Assembly (NCBI GenBank): GCA_050084515.1 | Contig: CM114271.1 | Span: 56,668,001 to 56,732,000 of the forward strand | Source: Blasia pusilla | Taxonomy: Eukaryota; Marchantiophyta; Marchantiopsida; Blasiales | DNA length: 64,000 nt | Direction: 5' to 3' | Shown here: positions 57,701 through 64,000 of the stretch, piece after piece | Position numbering within the stretch: position 1 is the first letter of the stretch | How the letters are laid out: each line of letters opens with the position of its first letter | Translations under genes and position numbers: made by a program | The notes under the pieces: model-generated | Seen by the model: only the letters and a program-made list of their open reading frames with translations | Databases searched by the model: none | Told to the model about the DNA's origin: nothing

Positions 57701-60700
57701 GGTCATAAACATCCCTCTGACAATGTTTATGTAGATGTTTGGTCCATAGTCAGACAGTACGCGGTTCCAAAGTCATGGTCAAGATTTGTGGAACAGCCAC
57801 TTATTGATGCTGCCTATTCTACTGAGCAGGGCAAGAAACATCCCTGTGATATTGTTCCTCCCAAAGGAGACGATGTATGCACAATCATGTACACCAGTGG
57901 TACTACAGGAGAACCTAAGGGGGTGCTCATCAGACATGAGAGTATTGTTGATCTTAGTGCAGGGACAGACCTGTTCCTCAAAAGTCTCTCTCTAAAGGTA
58001 GACATCCTTTCTTGGAATTCCCTGTGATGGCATGCTAGAGCTGAAGAGTAAATAACTTCACTAGAGCTTATTTTCCTTATGCCTCCTTAGCAGTGAATGC
58101 ATCTAATGCAGCTTCAATAGGAGTCATTGATCATTAGCGCTTTCTCTCAAACCACTTGGATTCTAGGATTACTGACGTTTCTTCCTGAATTTCACAGCTT
58201 GATGAGAATGATGTGTTTTTCTCATTTCTACCATTGGCACACATCATGGACCGCTGTCTGGAAGAGTACTTTCTCTATGTTGGTGCCTCCATCGGATTCT
58301 GGCGAGGGGTAATAAGATCTCTCTCTAATGCATATGACATTGATGTGTCTCCAGGGTTGTGTTTGAAGATTTCCTTCGTACTTTTTTCTGTCAACCTCTT
58401 GCCCTGGATATGAGATCAATGCCTTAGTTCCTTCATGAGGTTTACTCTTTGCTCACTTTTCAATAATGATGATAGCCTGGAGAATGAGTGAGTTGTACTA
58501 ATTAGCAGTTTTCTTGACCCTAAAGGATGTGAAGCTACTCACTGACGATGTTGCTGCTTTGAAACCAACCTTCTTTGCTGGGGTCCCTCGAGTGTTTGAG
58601 CGAATCCACACAGGTCTGTGTCCAATCCAATCACCTAGGCTTTTCTTGTTGGTGGTCACTGCATGTTTGTGGTTGTGGGGAGTGTTGTTCTGGACCATCA
58701 TGGCCTTTAACTGTGCCTTCTTAGTCCTCTTCTTTCCAGTTCAGTATTCTGCACAAGTTAAAACATTGGACATTTACACGTTTGGGAAAATGTCCATTTT
58801 TTGCGGTCTGTTGCAGGACTGAATTCAAAAATTGCTGATGGTGGTATCCTCAAGAAGTTATTGTTTGACTTTGGGTATAAGATGTAAGTTAGATTCCAGA
58901 AAACCAGTACCGTCACACTTTTTATGGTCATGAAGTAACTTAAAGTGTATGAAGTAACTTCAAATGCTATCCTCTGGAAGGTCATATATTCGAATGTCTT
59001 GAGCTTGCTATCGCACCCAGGAAAAATTAGTGGTGATTCTCCTGTTTAACATCTTGTCTTCAGAGGAATTTTGGTTGAAGTTCGAATTTCCAACTATTGT
59101 CTGTTTCTCTTCCATGGTAGTTCTGACCTGCGATACCTTGATTACTATGTGTCTTCCAGGAAATTGAATAACATAAAGAAGGGCGCTGTGCAAGACAAGG
59201 CCTCACCTCTATTTGACAAGCTTATTTTCAACAAGGTTGGCCCCGTTTTGGCCATTTTCAATGAGGGCCTCGGAAGTTATTGATTGTCTAGTCACTTTCT
59301 GCTGGGTTTATACAAAGGTTGATCTTGACAACGTCATGTTTAGTCTTTCTGTGTGCTATCCAGGAGACTGAATGCAAAGACTCAACCTTGGGTAGAAGAC
59401 GTGGGGTTGATTAAACAGATATCAGGAGATATGAGGGTGTAGTCATATCAATTGTGCCACTGGACATAAACAGAGCCTTGATTCACTCTTCGATTATCTT
59501 GAGTTTGGGGGAACATGAAGATTTATGGTTTCTTCCTGGGGAATCTGTATAGAATCTTTCTAAGAAACTCTCTCTACAGCATTTCAGGACTCAATTCTAG
59601 AATTCTAGTATCTCTAAATTTAAATTCCAAAAATTCATTTGAGAAATGAAATAGCACTATTCTTGCTTGCTACCCTTCTAATTTAGGTTTCACTTATCAT
59701 GTGCCTACACCTGGTGAAGTTTTTAGTTGAACAATATTTGTCACTTGTTGCAGGGCTGTGGTATAGTTTTACTATCTGATGACCCATTGGTGGTGTACTG
59801 CAGGTAAAAGTTGGTCTGGGAGGTAATGTGCGCCTCATTTTGTCTGGTGCTGCACCTCTTGCAAATCATGTTGAGGAGTTCTTGAGAACGACAATGTGTG
59901 CTCCTGTCGTACAGGGCTATGGTATATCCCCCACCTGAGAATTTATTGATCAATTATGTATCTTGTTATGACCATGGGATGGTAGAGTCTTTCCTGGTAC
60001 TGTATAGGAGTGCCTATGTGTTGAAACTTGTTGGATGTTTTCTACACTACCCATCGCTGAGGTCTTGGCCTAGTGCATGAAGGTTTATGTGGTTACTTTG
60101 GGTTGGTGATTTGTTTACAGGTCTTACAGAGACATGTGCAGGAAGCTTCATCTCAATACCAGATGTAATATCCATGCAAGGAACTGTTGGCCCCCCAATG
60201 CCGAACATCGAGGCACGCCTTGAGTCTGTTCCAGAAATGAATTATGATGCTCTCGGAACTCCTGCAAGAGGAGAAGTTTGTATTCGTGGTAAAACAGTGT
60301 TTGCAGGTTATCACAAGCGTGATGATCTGACAAAAGAGGCTATTGTCGATGGTTGGTTTCACACTGGTAAGTGGTTTGTGTTGTGCTGCAAGGGGATCAT
60401 CCATCAAATAGACCCATTAGGGCTAAGGGAAATACAAGTACAATCAGCACTTTGTAAAATTTGGTTGACAGATTGGAAGTAAATTCAACTACTCATAACA
60501 GATGAAATATCTGCTGGATTAGGTTGGCCAAAGTAATGTTGTGATTCTGGTTTTCAAATAGGAACAGAATCACAACACCACTTTGGCCACTGGATTAGGT
60601 TTGCCAAAGTGGTGTTATGAAACCTGAATTGTTGTACTTTGAATGAGCTTTCAGGTGACATTGGAGAGTGGCAGCCAGATGGTGCGATGAAAATCATTGA

Positions 60701-61793
60701 TCGTAAGAAAAACATCTTCAAACTTTCTCAAGGAGAGTATGTCGCTGTAGAAAACCTTGAAAATGTTTATGGCCTGTGTCATCCCATTGAAACGGTAAGC
60801 TTGATGACCATTACTTCTACCAGCTGGGGCATTTGAACATACTTGTAGGCCATAGACTTTGTCCTTATCTTGTCTGGATTGGGACTCCAGTTTAAGAGGG
60901 ATTCCAATTAAGCATTAGTTCCTCAAGGGAAATCATTGTGATCTCTTCATAGATTGCCTGCCAACCCTCGACAAGTGGGATATCTAACAAAAAGTGGGAC
61001 TGTTGAACATGTTTCATGGGGTTGCATAGAACAGATCTGGGTGTACGGAAACAGTTTTGAGTCATGCCTAGTGGCTGTAGTGGTGCCCAAAGTGGACGTT
61101 CTTGAGAAGTGGGCGAAAGAAAATGGAATTGAGGGGTCATTTACAGAGATTTGTAAGCATCCCAAGGCAAAAGAGTTCATACTGAAAGAGCTATCTAGTA
61201 CCGCCAAGAACAGCAAGGTCAGCATCATAACTAAGACTGTGCCACAGGCTGGATTTCATACTGTGCATTTCCTGATCTTACTCAGTGTGTCTATGGTTGA
61301 GAATATTGTTAGGGCTGTTTGTGCTTAAACCATGTCATGGGTTAAACTTGTTTTATGTTGCAATTTAGATGAAGGGATTTGAGGTGGTGAAGGCTGTACA
61401 CCTAGAACCTGAACCGTTTGATGTGGAGAGGGACTTGTTGACTCCCACTTATAAGAAGAAACGGCCCCAACTTTTGAAGCATTACAAGGTACTACACAAA
61501 TTTCTATGAATGCATGGTGTGGATTTTCCCATTTTACTTGAGACATAGCTAGTTGTCCCTCTCATCCTCCCATGTGTAGTCACTTTGGGGCACAAAGTAA
61601 TTAAGTGGGGAGGGAGGATGGAATCTGGTTTGTGACAGATACGCCATGTGAGGTGGTGGTGCAGACTTATTCTCAACATGTAACTGCGAATCACAGTTCA
61701 AATTAGTGTCTAGCATTAGCATCACCTAAGTTAGTGTTCGTACTTGTGCAGGACGTGATCGACGAATTGTACCAGAGTACAAAGAAACAATGA
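54732..61793 (+). CDS. LACS: Long-chain acyl-CoA synthetase, LACS4/LACS2-like
   Basis: Activates long-chain fatty acids to acyl-CoA with ATP for lipid synthesis, cuticle lipids or breakdown. Nineteen exons join in frame: 54,732-54,883; 55,677-55,740; 55,920-56,009; 56,427-56,483; 56,665-56,713; 56,900-56,976; 57,192-57,231; 57,371-57,465; 57,830-57,997; 58,198-58,308; 58,526-58,613; 58,817-58,883; 59,160-59,235; 59,804-59,921; 60,121-60,366; 60,655-60,794; 61,035-61,217; 61,369-61,488; 61,752-61,793. All introns are GT-AG. The product is 660 residues, the length of Arabidopsis LACS4-type enzymes. Motifs: AMP-binding P-loop [11 protein letters not shown] (229-239), QGYGLTET (415-422), the acyl-CoA synthetase signature starting DGWFHTGDIGEW (494 on) and [20 protein letters not shown]. 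The C-terminus lacks SRL/SKL and I see no N-terminal PTS2 or transit peptide, so ER/cytosolic rather than peroxisomal (LACS6/7) or plastid (LACS9) is likely. No lesion seen. Confidence 0.95.
60526..60588. repeat. Small foldback in LACS intron 15
   Basis: Two 24-base arms (60,526-60,549 and 60,565-60,588), complementary at 22 positions, surround a 15-base loop. The left arm region also recurs as a direct repeat just after it (GGATTAGGTT(G/T)GCCAAAGT at about 60,516 and 60,593). It resembles a tiny MITE remnant and lies clear of the splice sites, ending about 65 bases before exon 16. Confidence 0.7.
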
Positions 61794-64000
61794 GCGTGAG
61801 TTCTGTAATTTCGTGCAAAAAGTTGTAGCGCTCATTCATTTCCAGTGCAGATTCTTTGAGAAAAATGAAGCAACACGAAGGGTTTGTAATTATGGTATTA
61901 TTTCTTAGACAACCTCTTCTAGGCTTGTGCCTCTTGTGTCTCTAAAAGAACCACCAATTACACTCTAATCCCAATCAAAGATTAATTCAAAGTTACCAGC
62001 ATGTGTCTGTCAATGGGTAGTTGTCCTGTAAGTGCCAATGAAAAACCCTCTTTAGAGGATGTTCCAAAGGAAGAAATTGTCAATTATCTGCTTTCCTTAT
62101 GATGGTATGGCTGGCAGGATCATGGAGTTTGAGAGTTTACACAGCGATGCCTGCTCCTTGGTGGTATTATTATCCTCTCTTGTTTGTAGTTCTCTAATTA
62201 TTTGTCCCGTTTGAGGTTAGTTGTTGCCCATGATGATACCTCCTCAGGTATGGCAGTACACAAATGGTGTGATGTTGTGGGTATCATAATGAGGACTACT
62301 TCTGTGTTGGGGTGTAGGAGATGTAGAGAATGTCAGTGCTTCTCTTTTGTTGGGCACCTCTAGATCTATAGAAGTCACAGGATTGGATCAACAGAACCGT
62401 GGGTACTATGTACAGTTTGAATTGATTAGATGGTTAATCATGGAAAAGGTTTTTATATGCAGCCCTATTGACTGATGTATGTTGATAGGACTCATGAAAA
62501 TGACAGTCAATTGCTGAATAAAGGGAGCTGTCTCCTGAAATGCCTGATCCTTGGTTACATAGTTTATTCCATAGTCCAAAGGCAAAGGCTTAGGCAAAGG
62601 TTTGGCCTTCAGGGTGGCAGTCATGTTGTGTAGATTGTGCCTGGTAGTTGTGGGTTTCGCAGAACTTCCAAGCACAATCAGGGGGAGTCCTGTAATATGT
62701 GAATTCTGTAATATTTGGAGGAAAAGGTATCTAATGACCGCCCTCACATGCTTGCCCTCTTGGTTCATGTGCACATGAAAACTCACATTTCCTTACTCCA
62801 TTCATAATAATCGGAGGTCACCCTTTGGTCCAAATGAAATCCAACGTAAATGAAGTCTGACGAAGCTTTTAAGTGTGAAGTCAAGTATCGCCAGGAAAGT
62901 TTATCCTCCAAAGTTGGCATCTGTATTATTAATGGAGATGTGCCTCCCGATTTTCAAGCTTTCTCCCCAAAGAAAATAGGGTTGGGTGATCTTTGAAGTC
63001 ACTTTGAATATTCTTAGCTAAAAAAATTGTTTAGCAAATAGATAATAACACTCAAATTATACGGAACTTAAATCATGCCACTGCACTGTATTTGTCTATA
63101 CTCGAAAACTCTATAGTCAGGTGGAACCCTTTCCGCCGAAAAGAAGTTTTTTTTAATATTCGTATTAGTGCCAAACCGTTTTATACTTCCGATAGTTCTT
63201 ACTGTCGATTTGGATTGTTCGTTGGTTCAGCCAAAGAAAATATTCAAAATGGGATTCGAAAGCTAAATTGTCCAATCATTTAATGATGGATACATCAAAA
63301 TTACTTTTATTTTTTATTATGGGTGGTATGGGCCCAATCACTAGTAAGAGCCGTTACATATATGCTTTCTTTTTCTAGGGGTGGGCATGCAACTTTGGTT
63401 TCTTTTTTCCTTGGTTGGGCATGCCATTTTGGTTTGTATGATTTCTCCATATTATATATGTTCGTATGACTTTAATAGCACATGAATGGATCTTTAGCCT
63501 CCCATTACATCCGTCCTATTTCCTCCCCTTCCTATTCATCCTCCTCGTGGTGGAATACACCTGCATGTTCGTATACGAACTACAACTTTGCAACTGGCAA
63601 TTGGAAAAAAAACTTCCGGTCTGTCCTATTCTCTCCCCTCTCGAGGTACCAAATTTTGGTTCCGTCTTATTCTCTTCCTCCCATGGTATACACCTAGTAT
63701 ACAAACTAGTGGTGATTTGTATAGGAACTGCAAGTTTTTTTTCTTGTTTCTCTCTCACCTCAAAGGACCAAATATTGGTTTTGCATGTTATAAATGATAA
63801 TTTACAATGATCATGCCATTCACTCATGATGAAAATGACTTTTTCAAGAGATCTTTGATGTGGAAAACAACAACAATGTGGGCAAGGAAAGATGATCAAT
63901 GCATTAATATTCGACCAATTTGGATGAGTCTTGCTTTTGTTTCTTCATACAACAATGTCCTACGGGTTCCTACAATCTCTTTCTACATTTCAACTTGTCA
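61794..64000. other. LACS 3' UTR and intergenic sequence
   Basis: No recognised gene. The LACS 3' UTR must begin here but no polyadenylation signal could be fixed. Between 63,370 and 63,700 the phrases GGGCATGC and TTTTGGTTT(C/G) recur, with no clear unit. Open frames at 62,406-62,786 and 63,516-63,899 (minus) show no family. Confidence 0.4.

Overview
This window is nuclear DNA of a land plant. It holds two intact-looking, intron-rich plant genes in its right half, set among heavily nested and decayed transposable elements. The encoded proteins are plant-type: a long-chain acyl-CoA synthetase close to Arabidopsis LACS4, a mitochondrial carrier of the SLC25A44-like family, plant copia and gypsy elements and a CACTA transposon. 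I cannot name the species. A gypsy element carrying a cytosine methyltransferase would be unusual for a flowering plant as far as I know, so a seed-free lineage is my weak preference.

Layout. 1-2.1 kb: no gene, probably retroelement leader. 2.2-14.29 kb: a decayed Ty3/gypsy element on the + strand, reading gag, protease, C5 DNA methyltransferase (DNMT), reverse transcriptase, RNase H, integrase, PHD finger and 3' LTR. A 4.74 kb Ty1/copia element with 216-bp LTRs has inserted into it in the opposite direction, between gag and protease. 14.29-16.8 kb: end of a Helitron/PIF1-type helicase followed by a possibly spliced tail. 16.8-23.3 kb: no recognised gene, several hairpins. 23,304-30,048: one CACTA DNA transposon with matching ends and a 3-bp target duplication, containing minisatellites, long (TC)n tracts, a LINE-like scrap and a near-perfect ~656-bp palindrome. 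30.1-36.7 kb: two more broken copies of the DNMT-bearing gypsy family in opposite orientations, each with GC-rich repeats and LTR-like sequence, plus an RNase H-integrase fragment of another gypsy element. 37.9-38.5 kb: LTR-like sequence with (TG)n. 41.7-47.2 kb: five-exon mitochondrial carrier gene. 50-51.5 kb: an imperfect inverted repeat with a tRNA-like core, an LTR scrap and a tRNA-derived SINE. 53.29-53.83 kb: 20-copy 27-bp GC-rich minisatellite. 54.7-61.8 kb: 19-exon LACS gene encoding 660 residues.

The standout is the gypsy family that joins a chromatin writer (C5 DNMT between protease and RT) and a chromatin reader (PHD finger after integrase) to an ordinary retrotransposon polyprotein. 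Three separate pieces of its DNMT region occur in this window, so it is a repeated family and not a one-off fusion. All copies here are decayed. Many of the stop codons are C-to-T or G-to-A changes in CG or CHG context, as expected of methylated DNA.
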